64,000 bases of DNA from Senegalia massiliensis (GTDB lineage Bacteria > Bacillota > Clostridia > Tissierellales > SIT17): positions 901,241-965,240 of the forward strand of contig NZ_LR130785.1 of NCBI RefSeq assembly GCF_900626135.1, written 5' to 3'. A program made the translations under genes and the position numbers. This document shows positions 1 to 8,642 of the stretch, piece after piece; the stretch's first letter is position 1; every line of letters starts with the position of its first letter. The notes under the pieces were generated by a model. The model was not told the DNA's origin. It was given only the letters and a program-made list of their open reading frames with translations, and did not search any database.

Positions 1-122
1 ACAATAATACAAATACATTCAGTAAAAAAACTAATTCTCTTGATATTTTAAATGAAAGATATGCTAGAGGAGAAATAGATGATGAAGAATATAATAGAAA
101 GAAAAAAATATTAAAAGACTAA
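1..122 (+). CDS. SHOCT-domain protein, C-terminal fragment (cut by window start)
   Basis: An open frame enters from the left edge and stops with TAA at 120-122, so only the last 39 residues are visible. The tail (LDILNERYARGEIDDEEY, then a Lys-rich end) is a SHOCT motif, the short C-terminal oligomerisation helix pair common in small bacterial membrane proteins. The next gene starts 11 bases later and ends in a near-identical motif, so the two look like tandem paralogues in one operon. Nothing can be said about the N-terminus. Confidence 0.75.
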   Translation, partial: NNTNTFSKKTNSLDILNERYARGEIDDEEYNRKKKILKD

Positions 123-133
123 GAGGTGATTAA

Positions 134-394
134 ATGCATGGATATTGGGGTAATGGATTCAATGATATGATGAACTTTGGGAATAGAGCTAGTGAATGGT
201 TTATTCTATATGATGTAGTAAAATTACTGATAATAGTAGCAGTAGTAATAGTCATTGCTAGAATGTTTATAAAAAATTCTAGGAATAATAGTAATGTAGG
301 TTCAAGTAGAGCAATTGATATATTGAAAGAAAGATATGCTTCTGGTGAGATTTCAGAACAAGAGTATAAGGATAAATTAAAGAACTTAAAATAA
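134..394 (+). CDS. Small membrane protein with SHOCT domain
   Basis: 86 residues. The GAGGTGAT ribosome site lies just before ATG 134. A Gly/Asn/Met-rich N-terminus (starting MHGYWGNG) is followed by one membrane helix (about residues 27-47), a short basic linker and a C-terminal SHOCT motif (about 58-86, LKERYASGEISEQEY). The family's biochemical role is unknown; SHOCT proteins often sit in stress or envelope operons, and the neighbours here (DUF302, PspA) agree. It is probably cotranscribed with the partial SHOCT gene before it and the DUF302 gene after it. Confidence 0.75.
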   Translation: MHGYWGNGFNDMMNFGNRASEWFILYDVVKLLIIVAVVIVIARMFIKNSRNNSNVGSSRAIDILKERYASGEISEQEYKDKLKNLK

Positions 395-430
395 ATACTA
401 ATTGTATTTTTAATTTAAGGAGGCTAAACA

Positions 431-817
431 ATGAATATAGTTTATGAAAAAAGTACAAATAAAAATTTAAATGAAGCTATTAAGTCTTTAGAAGAAAATT
501 TAAAGGAAAATAATTTTGGAGTATTATGGCAATTAAACTTTAAGGATAAGCTTGAAGAAAAAGGATTAGAATTTGATAATGACTTTGTAGTACTTGAAGT
601 ATGTAATCCAAAACAAGCAAAAGAAGTATTAGAAAGAAATATTCATATAGGCTATGTTTTACCTTGTAAAATGGTAGTAAGAACTGAAGGTGATAAAACA
701 TATATAGGAATGACAAGACCAGAGGGTCTAATAGGTTTATTTGGTGAACCTGAGTTAAAAGAAGTTGCAAATAAAGTTGAAGAAACGCTTAAAAATGCAA
801 TTGAATCTTCAATTTAA
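431..817 (+). CDS. DUF302 domain protein
   Basis: 128 residues with a good AAGGAGG site before ATG 431. The whole chain matches the DUF302 fold: an N-terminal helix that begins with KNLNEAIKSLEENLK, a central VLEVCNPKQAKEVLE strand-helix segment and a C-terminal MTRPEGLIGLFGEPEL segment. DUF302 proteins are small cytoplasmic proteins of unknown biochemistry, frequently near metal- or envelope-stress genes. No signal peptide or membrane helix is visible. It is the last gene of the first operon; a strong hairpin terminator follows at 837. Confidence 0.8.
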   Translation: MNIVYEKSTNKNLNEAIKSLEENLKENNFGVLWQLNFKDKLEEKGLEFDNDFVVLEVCNPKQAKEVLERNIHIGYVLPCKMVVRTEGDKTYIGMTRPEGLIGLFGEPELKEVANKVEETLKNAIESSI

Positions 818-836
818 ATAATATATGAGTAGTAAA

Positions 837-870
837 ATAGTACAATTCTTAAGAATTGTACTATTTTTTT
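837..870 (+). terminator. Rho-independent terminator after the DUF302 gene
   Basis: A palindrome centred on the AATTCTTAAGAATT core (stem about 837-864) is followed directly by a run of T (863-870). It closes the SHOCT/DUF302 operon just before the pspA promoter. Confidence 0.85.
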
Positions 871-873
871 ATG

Positions 874-907
874 TCTTCATATTATCTTCAAACTTATATT
901 TTATAAT
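874..907 (+). promoter_or_regulatory. pspA promoter with 11-bp-spaced direct repeat
   Basis: Two exact TCTTCA hexamers at 874-879 and 885-890 have an 11-bp period and lie over the -35 region. A perfect TATAAT -10 is at 902-907. The same arrangement with identical spacing recurs at 2291-2324. Direct repeats one helical turn apart are typical of OmpR-family response regulators. No regulator gene is in the window. Confidence 0.7.
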
Positions 908-938
908 TTAGTTAAAGAAAGAGAAAGGGAGGAAATAA

Positions 939-1631
939 ATGAATATACTAAATAGGTTAAGATCAATATTTATGGCAAGAACAAATAAAGTATTAAACAA
1001 AATGGAAAATCCAGATGAAGCTTTAAACTTATCCTTATTAGAATTAAAAGAAAAAGTAAGAGAAATAAAGAAAGCATTATTAGAGGTAACTACAATAAAA
1101 AAATCTCTAGAAAGTGAGGTTTTAGAGTTAAAAGATAAAGTTAAGCTATCTGAAGAACAAGCAGAGCTTTCAATTAAAGCAAATAGAGAAGATTTAGCAG
1201 AAAAAGCATTAGAAAACAAACATGTATTAAATGAAAAATTAGAAAATAAAAGTGTTGAAATAGAGAATTTAAAAGAAAAGATAATAATTATAAAAGAAAA
1301 TAAAGAAAAAATACAACAGAAGATAAATGATTTAGAATACAAAAAAGATGAATTAAAAGCTATAGATAAGGCAGCAGATGCTGAATTAATGGTAAAAGAA
1401 GCATTAACTGGCGTATTTGAAGATATTTCAGATATTACAGATAGAATAGAGAGAGCAGAAAGTAAAATAAAAAATAAAACAAATAAAATAGCAGCAATAG
1501 ATGAATTAGAACAATCTGATTCATTAGATAATATAGATGAAAATGAAAAAATTCAAAATGAATTAGATAAAATAAGTAAAGAGTCTAGGATAAAAGAAGA
1601 ATTAGAAGCAATAAAATTAAAACATAAATAG
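939..1631 (+). CDS. pspA: PspA/IM30 family envelope-stress protein
   Basis: 230 residues, nearly all predicted coiled coil, matching the usual PspA/IM30/Vipp1 length of about 220-230. The N-terminus MNILNRLRSIFMARTNKVL is the amphipathic membrane-binding helix of the family, followed by the MENPDEALN segment and heptad-rich helices. PspA proteins bind stressed inner membranes and form ESCRT-III-like scaffolds. The start at 939 is set by an AGGGAGG site. It is followed after 11 bases by another coiled-coil gene, so the pair is an operon driven by the promoter at 874-907. Confidence 0.9.
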   Translation: MNILNRLRSIFMARTNKVLNKMENPDEALNLSLLELKEKVREIKKALLEVTTIKKSLESEVLELKDKVKLSEEQAELSIKANREDLAEKALENKHVLNEKLENKSVEIENLKEKIIIIKENKEKIQQKINDLEYKKDELKAIDKAADAELMVKEALTGVFEDISDITDRIERAESKIKNKTNKIAAIDELEQSDSLDNIDENEKIQNELDKISKESRIKEELEAIKLKHK

Positions 1632-1642
1632 GAGGATAACTA

Positions 1643-2275
1643 ATGGGATGTGGTGGAGGATATCGTGATTTATTTAGAGCAATAGATTATCATAGTCATT
1701 CGCATAATAATTATAGAAGTAATGACACAGAAGAAAAAATTACATTAGTAAAAAAAATGTATGCTGAAGGTTTAATAGATGATACGGAATATCAAAATTA
1801 TAAAAATAAAATTTATGATAGAATAACATCTTTTGATGATTTAGTATCACTTAGAAGTGAAAGAAAAAGAAATATAAGAAAATCACAAAATGATGAATAT
1901 AAAAAGGTAAATTCAAATGAATCCAACAATAAATATAAAATTAAATTAAGAAAGTTAAGAGAATCTAAGGAAAAAATTGATTTAGTTCAAGAAAAATTAG
2001 AAAACAATATAGAAGAACTAAAAAAAGAAAAAGAAAAAATGCAAAAAATAGCTGAACATATAGTGACAACTAGTGAAGAGAGCGCAGAAAAACATATAAA
2101 TAAAAGAATAGATATAGAAGAAAGTATACAAAATTTAATCAGAAGAAAAAAAGAACTAGATCAACAATCACAGAAAATTAATTCATCTATTAAAAATTTA
2201 AAATCAAAGGAATTAGAGTTAGAAGCAGTAAAACTACAAGAAGAAATATCAAATATTACTAAGGATTTTGAATAA
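1643..2275 (+). CDS. SHOCT-like coiled-coil protein, unknown function
   Basis: 210 residues, with AGGAGG before ATG 1643. The N-terminus is Gly/Cys/His-rich (MGCGGGYRDLF, then HSHSHNN), followed by a SHOCT-like helix pair (VKKMYAEGLIDDTEYQNYKNK, about 35-55) and a long Lys/Glu-rich coiled coil from about residue 90 to the end. There is no signal peptide. It lies directly after pspA in one transcript, so a partner or effector of PspA is a reasonable guess. I know of no assigned function for this architecture. Confidence 0.7.
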   Translation: MGCGGGYRDLFRAIDYHSHSHNNYRSNDTEEKITLVKKMYAEGLIDDTEYQNYKNKIYDRITSFDDLVSLRSERKRNIRKSQNDEYKKVNSNESNNKYKIKLRKLRESKEKIDLVQEKLENNIEELKKEKEKMQKIAEHIVTTSEESAEKHINKRIDIEESIQNLIRRKKELDQQSQKINSSIKNLKSKELELEAVKLQEEISNITKDFE

Positions 2276-2290
2276 GAATATTAAATAATT

Positions 2291-2324
2291 TCTTCATATT
2301 ATCTTCAAATTTATATTTTATAAT
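2291..2324 (+). promoter_or_regulatory. Second promoter with the same TCTTCA direct repeat
   Basis: TCTTCA at 2291-2296 and again at 2302-2307 (11-bp period), then TATAAT at 2319-2324, exactly 11 bases after the second repeat as in the pspA promoter. About 40 bases around it are almost identical to 874-913, so both promoters likely answer to one regulator. Confidence 0.7.
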
Positions 2325-2359
2325 TTAGTTAAGGAAAAGAAAAGGAGAGTGTAAATTAA

Positions 2360-2926
2360 ATGAAAAAAAATAAAACATTAATTAATATAATATCAGGTGG
2401 TTTAGCAATAACATTAATAGCAGGAGGAGTGGCATTTGCAACAAATACAGATGATGAGCTAAAACCAAATCAATATTATGCAGAGGAAAATAATCAACCA
2501 ATATCAAATGAAGATATAAATCAAGAAGAAAATAAAGATGTAAATCAACAAGAGAATAAAGACTTAAATAAAGAAGAAGATAAAGAGATAACTCAACAAG
2601 AGAATAGAAATAAAGACAATATTGAAAATGAATATAATGATGGTAGAGATAGAACATACGATGACATGATAGATATAATGGAGCAAAATGGATATAATGA
2701 TGCAGCAGAATATATGGAAAACAATGATTATGATGCAATGACTGATTATATGAATAATATATCTGATGAAGATTATAATCAAATGATAGATATAATGAAT
2801 GAAAATGGATATGAGTATATGGGAAGAATGATGGAAAGTATAGATAGAGAAGAGATGATAGAAATGCATAATTATATGCATGGAGATGATGATGGATATA
2901 GAAATGGTATGCATGGTAGATGGTAA
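2360..2926 (+). CDS. Exported acidic repeat protein with Met/His-rich tail
   Basis: 188 residues. A lysine-led hydrophobic segment (residues 1-27, ending GGVAFATNT) looks like a Sec signal peptide or N-anchor. Then follow short acidic repeats (ENKDVNQQ, ENKDLNKE, EDKEITQQ; about 52-80) and a C-terminal region with three related MIDIMEQNGY / MTDYMNN / MIDIMNENGY helical units. The end is rich in Met, His and Asp (MHNYMHGDDD, MHGRW), which could bind metal; that is inference. It is driven by the same type of promoter as pspA, so it is probably part of one envelope-stress regulon. No family is recognised with confidence. Confidence 0.65.
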   Translation: MKKNKTLINIISGGLAITLIAGGVAFATNTDDELKPNQYYAEENNQPISNEDINQEENKDVNQQENKDLNKEEDKEITQQENRNKDNIENEYNDGRDRTYDDMIDIMEQNGYNDAAEYMENNDYDAMTDYMNNISDEDYNQMIDIMNENGYEYMGRMMESIDREEMIEMHNYMHGDDDGYRNGMHGRW

Positions 2927-2940
2927 GAACATATAAAATT

Positions 2941-2983
2941 AAAATGAGACTAAGGAGAATTTTCCTTAGTCTCATTTTAATTT
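2941..2983. terminator. Terminator, likely bidirectional
   Basis: A 16-bp stem, AAAATGAGACTAAGGA (2941-2956) against TCCTTAGTCTCATTTT (2963-2978), is flanked by A and T tracts on both sides. Confidence 0.85.
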
Positions 2984-2988
2984 TATCC

Positions 2989-3017
2989 TTCAAAGAAATC
3001 TTATTTTCACATATAAT
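2989..3017 (+). promoter_or_regulatory. Vegetative-type promoter TTCAAA-17-TATAAT
   Basis: TTCAAA at 2989-2994, a 17-bp spacer and TATAAT at 3012-3017, upstream of the gene at 3049. Core and spacer closely resemble the pcrA promoter at 17644-17672. Confidence 0.6.
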
Positions 3018-3048
3018 ATAATTAGAAATATTTTCTAGGGGGATTACT

Positions 3049-3570
3049 ATGGGAAAAGTTAAAGTACTTATTTTTTTATTAGTTATAAGTTTGATTATTT
3101 TATTTATATTTTCAAAATATAATGAACTAAAAGAGTATGTTATAGCACAAAATTTTGATGAAATTGTACTTAAGTATTATGATGATACTGAATTTGACCA
3201 TATGTCAATGGAGATTAATGATTACGAAAGTGCTCGAAGTACTGATAAAGAAAAATTTAATAAGTTATTAAACCACTTTAAAACATTAGAGTATAAAAGA
3301 ATAAGTAGAGATAAATGGTATTCTTTAAGAGGGGATATAAAGAGAATATGGTTATCTACTGAGGATTCTGATAGCTTAGGGATAGAAATATATAATGAAA
3401 AGTATATTATGATAAGATTAGGATACATAATTGAGAAGAAATATGAAGAAAAAAATCTAACTAAAATATATCCAAATAATGAATATAAAGCATATAAAGT
3501 TATAGATGGCAAAATAGACATGGATTTAATAAAATTAATATATGATAGTATGGAAAAAGAAGAATATTGA
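3049..3570 (+). CDS. Membrane-anchored protein of unknown function
   Basis: 173 residues. The N-terminal segment (about 5-23, VLIFLLVISLIILFIF) is a single membrane helix or uncleaved signal; the remainder is a mixed alpha/beta, strongly charged domain with no motif I recognise. There is no lipobox cysteine. AGGGGG precedes ATG 3049. It is the first gene of a short unit whose second gene is a 37-residue membrane peptide; both end at the terminator at 3739. The topology suggests a small extracytoplasmic domain on a membrane tether. Confidence 0.6.
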   Translation: MGKVKVLIFLLVISLIILFIFSKYNELKEYVIAQNFDEIVLKYYDDTEFDHMSMEINDYESARSTDKEKFNKLLNHFKTLEYKRISRDKWYSLRGDIKRIWLSTEDSDSLGIEIYNEKYIMIRLGYIIEKKYEEKNLTKIYPNNEYKAYKVIDGKIDMDLIKLIYDSMEKEEY

Positions 3571-3609
3571 ATATGATTTTAAGAATAACTAAGGGGGAAG
3601 AGATTTAAA

Positions 3610-3723
3610 ATGATATTTTTTTTAGCATTAATATTTATACCAATTATTTATCTTATAGTCTTAGAAGCAGCAAAAGAAGGTACTAAAAAAGCATTACAAG
3701 AATTTAATCAAAATAAAGAATAG
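3610..3723 (+). CDS. 37-residue small membrane protein
   Basis: A short frame with a GGGGGAAG ribosome site before ATG 3610 and TAG at 3721-3723. It encodes a hydrophobic N-terminal helix (MIFFLALIFIPIIYLIVL) and an amphipathic basic/acidic tail. It lies 39 bases after the preceding gene and before a clear terminator, so it is likely translated as part of that operon. Function is unknown; small single-helix proteins often act as subunits or regulators of membrane complexes. Confidence 0.55.
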   Translation: MIFFLALIFIPIIYLIVLEAAKEGTKKALQEFNQNKE

Positions 3724-3738
3724 AAGAAACTATTAATG

Positions 3739-3775
3739 AAGAGACTTTGAAAATTTTCTAAGTCTCTTTTTTATT
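3739..3775 (+). terminator. Rho-independent terminator
   Basis: AAGAGACTT (3739-3747) pairs with AAGTCTCTT (3760-3768), followed by a T-rich tail. Confidence 0.8.
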
Positions 3776-3975
3776 TTAGACATGAGGCAAAGATCTTAAA
3801 TGTTATTTTTTAAAAATATTGGAATAAATAAAGGATATTGTAATGAAAAGTAGAATGTTATTTATAAGGAATATTAAGAATAGTCTAAAAGGTATAAAAT
3901 AATTATTTTAAGGAGGTGAGTTAAAATCAAACTCAAAATTGTATGACATAAAACTAAAATATAAGGGAGTAGATC

Positions 3976-5775
3976 ATGAATACAAGTACTAATGTTAGAC
4001 ATAAAAAAATAGGTATACTAAAAATTCCATTAATGTATGCCAGGAAATATGCAGTGATAATAGCAATTCAAAAGATTTTAGAAGGAATAGTTCCAACTCT
4101 TCAGATATTAGCAACAGCTAAATTTTTAGACACAGCTATAGCTATATTGGATAAAAACAAGAATTTTAATGATATATTTATACCTTTAGGATTAGTTATG
4201 TTGCTATTAATTTATTCCTTAATGTCTCAAAAACTTGTAAAATTTATAGAGGTAAAGTTGGAAATGGAATTAAGGGAAAAATTAAGAGTTAGTATTACGG
4301 AAAAGAGAGCAAAGCTAAAATATAGTCATGTAGAAAATAACTGTACATGGGACTTGATTTCGAGAGTTTCTAAGGATCCAGAAATTAGATTTAAGGATGC
4401 ATATAATGAACTTTTATCTATGGTAGCTATGTTCATTAGAATTATTGGGTTATTATTTGTTATTTTTATTCATGCTTGGTGGGCAGCAATAATAATTCTT
4501 TTAATATCTGTCCCATTATTTAAAGTAGCATTAAAAAATGGAACAGATAGTTATGGAGCAGATAGAGAGGTATCTAAATATAGAAGAAGGTTTGAATATT
4601 TAGGAAAGGTTTTAACAGGAAGGGAAAGTGCAGAGGAAAGAACTCTATTTGGTTATAGTAAAGAGATTAATGACAAATGGAAAGAGCAATATGAAATTGC
4701 AAGAAAGATTGAGTATAAAACAGTACTGAAAAATGTTATAAGAACACGAATTAGGGGGATAATTACAGCAATAATTTCTATAGTTATAATTATAATTCTA
4801 TTAAAGCCAGTACAAATGGAATCATTAAGTATAGGATTATTTATATCTATTGCAAATGGTGTCTTTGAACTTATTCAATTAATGTCTTGGCAGTTTACAT
4901 ATTATATTGAAGAACTGGCTAAAAACAAAGAATATGTTGTAGATTTTAATGAATTTTACAGTTTAGATGAAACAGAAGGTGCAATAGATAAGCCTTCAAA
5001 GGAAAATATAGATTTTGATTGCTTAGAGTTTAAAGATGTATCTTTTAAATATCCAAAAACAAATAATTATATATTAAAAAATCTATCATTTGTTATAAAG
5101 AAAGGTGGCCATTATTCTTTTGTAGGTGTTAATGGAGCAGGAAAAACTACGATAACTAAACTTATAACTGGATTATATGATAACTTTGAAGGACAAATTT
5201 TTATAAATGGTAAAGATATTAGAGAATATAAACAAAGTGAGTTAAAGTCATTCTGCTCAGTGGTTTATCAGGATTTTGCTAAGTATTTTATTTCATTTAG
5301 AGATAATATTGCATTAGGAGATATTAATAACATAGAAAATAATAATATGAAAGATAAAGTTAAATCTTCTATGAGAATTATGGGTTTGTATGATGTAGCA
5401 GAAAAGCTAAGAAATGGAATAGAAACGCAGCTTGGCAAAATTAAAGAAAATGGAGTTGACTTATCAGGAGGACAATGGCAAAGAATAGGAATGGCAAGAG
5501 CTATTAATAATAATGCACCAATTAGAATATTAGATGAACCAACAGCATCTCTTGATCCTATAAGTGAGAGTAATATCTATGAACATTTTGAGGAGATAAG
5601 TAAGGGTGGAACTACAATTTTCATAAGCCATAGATTAGGATCAACTAAGCTTGCTAGTGAAATATTTGTAATAGGTAATGGAACTATAATAGAGAAAGGG
5701 TCTCATGAGGAACTTATGAAGTTAAGAGGGATTTATGCAGACATGTATGAAAGTCAAAGGAGTTGGTATTTATGA
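3976..5775 (+). CDS. ABC exporter half-transporter, first subunit
   Basis: 599 residues: an N-terminal membrane domain with about six helices (about 20-310) and a C-terminal ATPase. Motifs: Walker A GVNGAGKTT, Q-loop region YQDFAKYF, signature LSGGQWQR, Walker B RILDEPTASLD, H-loop FISHR. This is the fused type IV (peptide/drug/lipid) exporter architecture. The stop overlaps the start of a paralogous subunit (ATGA), so the two form a heterodimer. The QWQR signature variant and weakly conserved membrane domain occur in Firmicute exporters of peptides or small metabolites. The substrate is unknown, and no precursor peptide or maturation gene is adjacent. Confidence 0.85.
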   Translation: MNTSTNVRHKKIGILKIPLMYARKYAVIIAIQKILEGIVPTLQILATAKFLDTAIAILDKNKNFNDIFIPLGLVMLLLIYSLMSQKLVKFIEVKLEMELREKLRVSITEKRAKLKYSHVENNCTWDLISRVSKDPEIRFKDAYNELLSMVAMFIRIIGLLFVIFIHAWWAAIIILLISVPLFKVALKNGTDSYGADREVSKYRRRFEYLGKVLTGRESAEERTLFGYSKEINDKWKEQYEIARKIEYKTVLKNVIRTRIRGIITAIISIVIIIILLKPVQMESLSIGLFISIANGVFELIQLMSWQFTYYIEELAKNKEYVVDFNEFYSLDETEGAIDKPSKENIDFDCLEFKDVSFKYPKTNNYILKNLSFVIKKGGHYSFVGVNGAGKTTITKLITGLYDNFEGQIFINGKDIREYKQSELKSFCSVVYQDFAKYFISFRDNIALGDINNIENNNMKDKVKSSMRIMGLYDVAEKLRNGIETQLGKIKENGVDLSGGQWQRIGMARAINNNAPIRILDEPTASLDPISESNIYEHFEEISKGGTTIFISHRLGSTKLASEIFVIGNGTIIEKGSHEELMKLRGIYADMYESQRSWYL

Positions 5776-7586
5776 TAAATAATAACAAGAATAATATTTC
5801 TCTTATGAAGATAATATTTAGAATATTCCCTATGGCTTTTGCTGCAAGTCCTCTTTATTTTATTTTAGGAAACTTAGTAGCCATTTTACATGGTATCTCT
5901 CATGGTTTCAGAACATTAATGACTCAGAAGCTTTTTGATTCTGTACCACTTTTAATATTAAATGATAATGTTTTTGGAGAAGTGATATTAATAGCAATTA
6001 CCTTAGCCTTAACATTTATTATGATTCAAATATTAAATGGAGCTGATAATTTTATGATTATTGATAATGGAAATATAATAATCGGATATATAGAGCAGAA
6101 AGTAAATGAGAAAGCAGGTAAAGTAGATATTATATCATTTGAAAATCCAGAATATTTAGATGATATAAGAAGAGCAAAAGAAGGAATTAGTGGTAGTGCG
6201 GAACTAGTATCTACATTAACAAGTTTGATAAGTCTTTATGTACCATATTTTATATTTATGGGAATTTATCTTTATAATTTAAAGCCGATTCTTATGGTAT
6301 CGCTTATTATTATATTTATACCTACATTTATAACTCAATTTATTAGGGTGAAAATTTTTACAGATTTAGCTGATGAATCAGGTCCTATAAGAAGAGAATA
6401 TGAATACTATGAAAAGTGCATAGTAGATAAACAATATTTCAAAGAAACAAGAATGTTAGGGGCATTTCATTACTTTAAAGAGTTATATACTTGTTCACTA
6501 AATCTACTTAACAAAGAAATATGGAAAGCAGAAAAGAAAATAGGTATTATAGAACTATTTATGAGATTATTAACTGTTTTAGGGTATATTGGAGTGTTAT
6601 ATTTACTTTTCATATCCCTTTTAAATGGAGAGATATCTTCAGGGGCTTTTGGAGCAGTATTTGGTTCATTAGGGTTTATGTTTAATGTAATGGAGCAAAT
6701 AGTATGTATACGCATAGGTGAAATTTCAAATAATCTTGGAACTATAAAAAATCTTATAAGATTTTTAGATATGCCTGAAAGAGGTGGAAAAGATTATAAT
6801 ATTGATGAAAAGCCTGATATAGCATTAAACAATGTAAGCTTTTCTTATCCAGGAGCAAAAAAACCTTCTCTAACTAATATTAACTTAGACATTAAATCAG
6901 GAGAAACTATAACTATAGTAGGAGAAAATGGAGCAGGGAAAACAACTTTAGTTAAACTTATAATGGGGTTATACACACCTATAAAAGGGAAAGTAACAGT
7001 TGGAGGAAAAGATACATCAGAGATTTCAACTAAATCAATATATAAAAATGTTTCAGCTGTATTCCAAAAATACCAGAGATATGAGATGACTTTAGGTGAG
7101 AATATTGAAATAGGGTCATTAAATAAGATAGCTAATAAAGATAGTATAACTAGAAATAAATTTTTAGATGAAGCTGTTTTAAAAGCTGATTTAGAAATTA
7201 GTGAACAAAAGCTTAAAAATGGCTATGATACAATGATTTCACGTGAATTTAATGGAATAGATTTATCAGGAGGTCAGTGGCAAAAAATAGCTATAGCTAG
7301 AGGATTTTATAGAAATCATAACATGATAGTTCTCGATGAACCAACAGCAGCTATAGATCCAGCTATGGAAACAAATTTATATAATAAATTTTCGGAGTTG
7401 GCTGAGGAAAAAACTGCTATAATAGTCACTCATAGATTGGGTTCAGCTAAGATTGGTGACATAATAATTGTTATGGATAATGGACAAATTGCTGAAATAG
7501 GAAGTCATGATGAGTTAATGGACATGGATGGGAAATATACAAGAATGTACAGTGCTCAAAGTAAGTGGTATTCACAAACGTGCTAA
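5772..7586 (+). CDS. ABC exporter half-transporter, second subunit
   Basis: 604 residues from ATG 5772, which overlaps the preceding stop codon as ATGA; AAAGGAG at 5756-5762 sets this start rather than an in-frame TTG at 5763. It has the same fold as its partner: membrane domain about 1-330, then the ATPase with Walker A GENGAGKTT, signature LSGGQWQK, Walker B VLDEPTAAID and H-loop VTHRLGS. Both ATP sites of the pair appear to keep the catalytic glutamate, so neither subunit is obviously degenerate. Translational coupling supports a one-to-one heterodimeric exporter. Confidence 0.87.
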   Translation: MINNNKNNISLMKIIFRIFPMAFAASPLYFILGNLVAILHGISHGFRTLMTQKLFDSVPLLILNDNVFGEVILIAITLALTFIMIQILNGADNFMIIDNGNIIIGYIEQKVNEKAGKVDIISFENPEYLDDIRRAKEGISGSAELVSTLTSLISLYVPYFIFMGIYLYNLKPILMVSLIIIFIPTFITQFIRVKIFTDLADESGPIRREYEYYEKCIVDKQYFKETRMLGAFHYFKELYTCSLNLLNKEIWKAEKKIGIIELFMRLLTVLGYIGVLYLLFISLLNGEISSGAFGAVFGSLGFMFNVMEQIVCIRIGEISNNLGTIKNLIRFLDMPERGGKDYNIDEKPDIALNNVSFSYPGAKKPSLTNINLDIKSGETITIVGENGAGKTTLVKLIMGLYTPIKGKVTVGGKDTSEISTKSIYKNVSAVFQKYQRYEMTLGENIEIGSLNKIANKDSITRNKFLDEAVLKADLEISEQKLKNGYDTMISREFNGIDLSGGQWQKIAIARGFYRNHNMIVLDEPTAAIDPAMETNLYNKFSELAEEKTAIIVTHRLGSAKIGDIIIVMDNGQIAEIGSHDELMDMDGKYTRMYSAQSKWYSQTC

Positions 7587-7647
7587 AATATAAAGTTAGT
7601 AAACTAGATGGATTTATTAAAATTAAAGATAATAAAAGGGAGATGTT

Positions 7648-8544
7648 ATGAATATAGTTAAATTAACTTCTGAAAGAAAAATAGAATTTATTAATTATTG
7701 TAAGAAGTATAGGCATGAATTTGATAGTACTTTTTTAGATGATCAAGAGTTGATGAGTTTTGAACCTAATGAAGAAAATCCAACATACATTTTGTTAGAT
7801 AAAAATAATAATATAATTGGAGCAGTTTCTCTAATTATTAATTCATACTATAGAAGATCAAGATCAGGTCGTTTTAGAATATTTCATACAATAGAATTTG
7901 ATAAAGAAGTATATAAAAGAATGTTAGAATCAGTATTAAATCATACAAAAGGACTTCATAAGGTATTTCTGTTTATAGATAGTGAAGATAAGAAAATGGC
8001 TGAATTATTAAAAATATTAAATTTTAATCTAAAAAGATATTCTTACACGCTTGTCAACCATGATTTAGAAGATATGCAAGCATCATTCCCTAGCGGTTAT
8101 GAATTAAGACAGTTTCAAGCTGGTATGGATGAATCAGATTGGTGTAAAGTAAGGAATTTAGGATTTTATAAAATTGCAGGTTGTGATACTCCCAAAACAC
8201 CAGAAATGTACTCTGAAATGGAAAAAGATTATGGTCATTTATCTGGTGGTATAATAATGCTATATCATGAAAATATACCAATAGGACAGGTTCGTGCAAC
8301 TAAAGAAGTAGAAGATAATATTGAATATGTATTTATTTCATCATTATGTGTTATTCCAGAATATCAAGGAAGTGGATTAGGAAGAAATCTTCTAAAAGCT
8401 GCATTAAGTTTTGGGAAAAGTAAAAATATCCATAAAGGAATGCTTTCTGTTAATGCAGAAAATGACAATGCAATTTCCTTATATTTAAATGAAGGATTTG
8501 AAAAAAAATCTGTTTCAATATGCTATGAATATTATTTAAGTTAA
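7648..8544 (+). CDS. Tandem GNAT acetyltransferase-like protein
   Basis: 298 residues, about twice a single GNAT domain. The C-terminal half has a clear acetyl-CoA-binding motif A (VIPEYQGSGLGRNLL) and motif B (NDNAISLYLNEGFEKK). The N-terminal half (about 1-135) has the GNAT-like strand order but no intact CoA motif, as in tandem GNATs of the mycothiol-synthase type. It would transfer an acyl group to a small amine or amino group; the substrate is not predictable. AAAGGGAG precedes ATG 7648. It follows the exporter pair by 61 bases without a terminator and may be cotranscribed. Confidence 0.8.
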   Translation: MNIVKLTSERKIEFINYCKKYRHEFDSTFLDDQELMSFEPNEENPTYILLDKNNNIIGAVSLIINSYYRRSRSGRFRIFHTIEFDKEVYKRMLESVLNHTKGLHKVFLFIDSEDKKMAELLKILNFNLKRYSYTLVNHDLEDMQASFPSGYELRQFQAGMDESDWCKVRNLGFYKIAGCDTPKTPEMYSEMEKDYGHLSGGIIMLYHENIPIGQVRATKEVEDNIEYVFISSLCVIPEYQGSGLGRNLLKAALSFGKSKNIHKGMLSVNAENDNAISLYLNEGFEKKSVSICYEYYLS

Positions 8545-8642
8545 ATCTTTATTTTAAGAAAATGTTTATATTTATACAAACTTAAAATTTATCATATTCA
8601 TTTTTAAATATATGTATAGTTGAGACGAACAGGAGGAATATG

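Noticed and set aside
2382-2993. 203-residue minus-strand frame opposite the acidic exported protein
   Set aside because: Composition (Tyr/Leu/His/Ser runs) is the mirror of the Asp/Asn/Met-rich coding strand; no ribosome site or family.
3905-3975. AAGGAGGTGAG at about 3911 upstream of the ABC exporter, like an extra ribosome site
   Set aside because: No start codon at proper spacing and only stop-riddled frames; a lost small gene is possible but not supportable.
3976-7586. Lantibiotic or radical-SAM peptide export cluster
   Set aside because: No precursor peptide or modification enzyme lies next to the exporter pair, so the substrate is left open.
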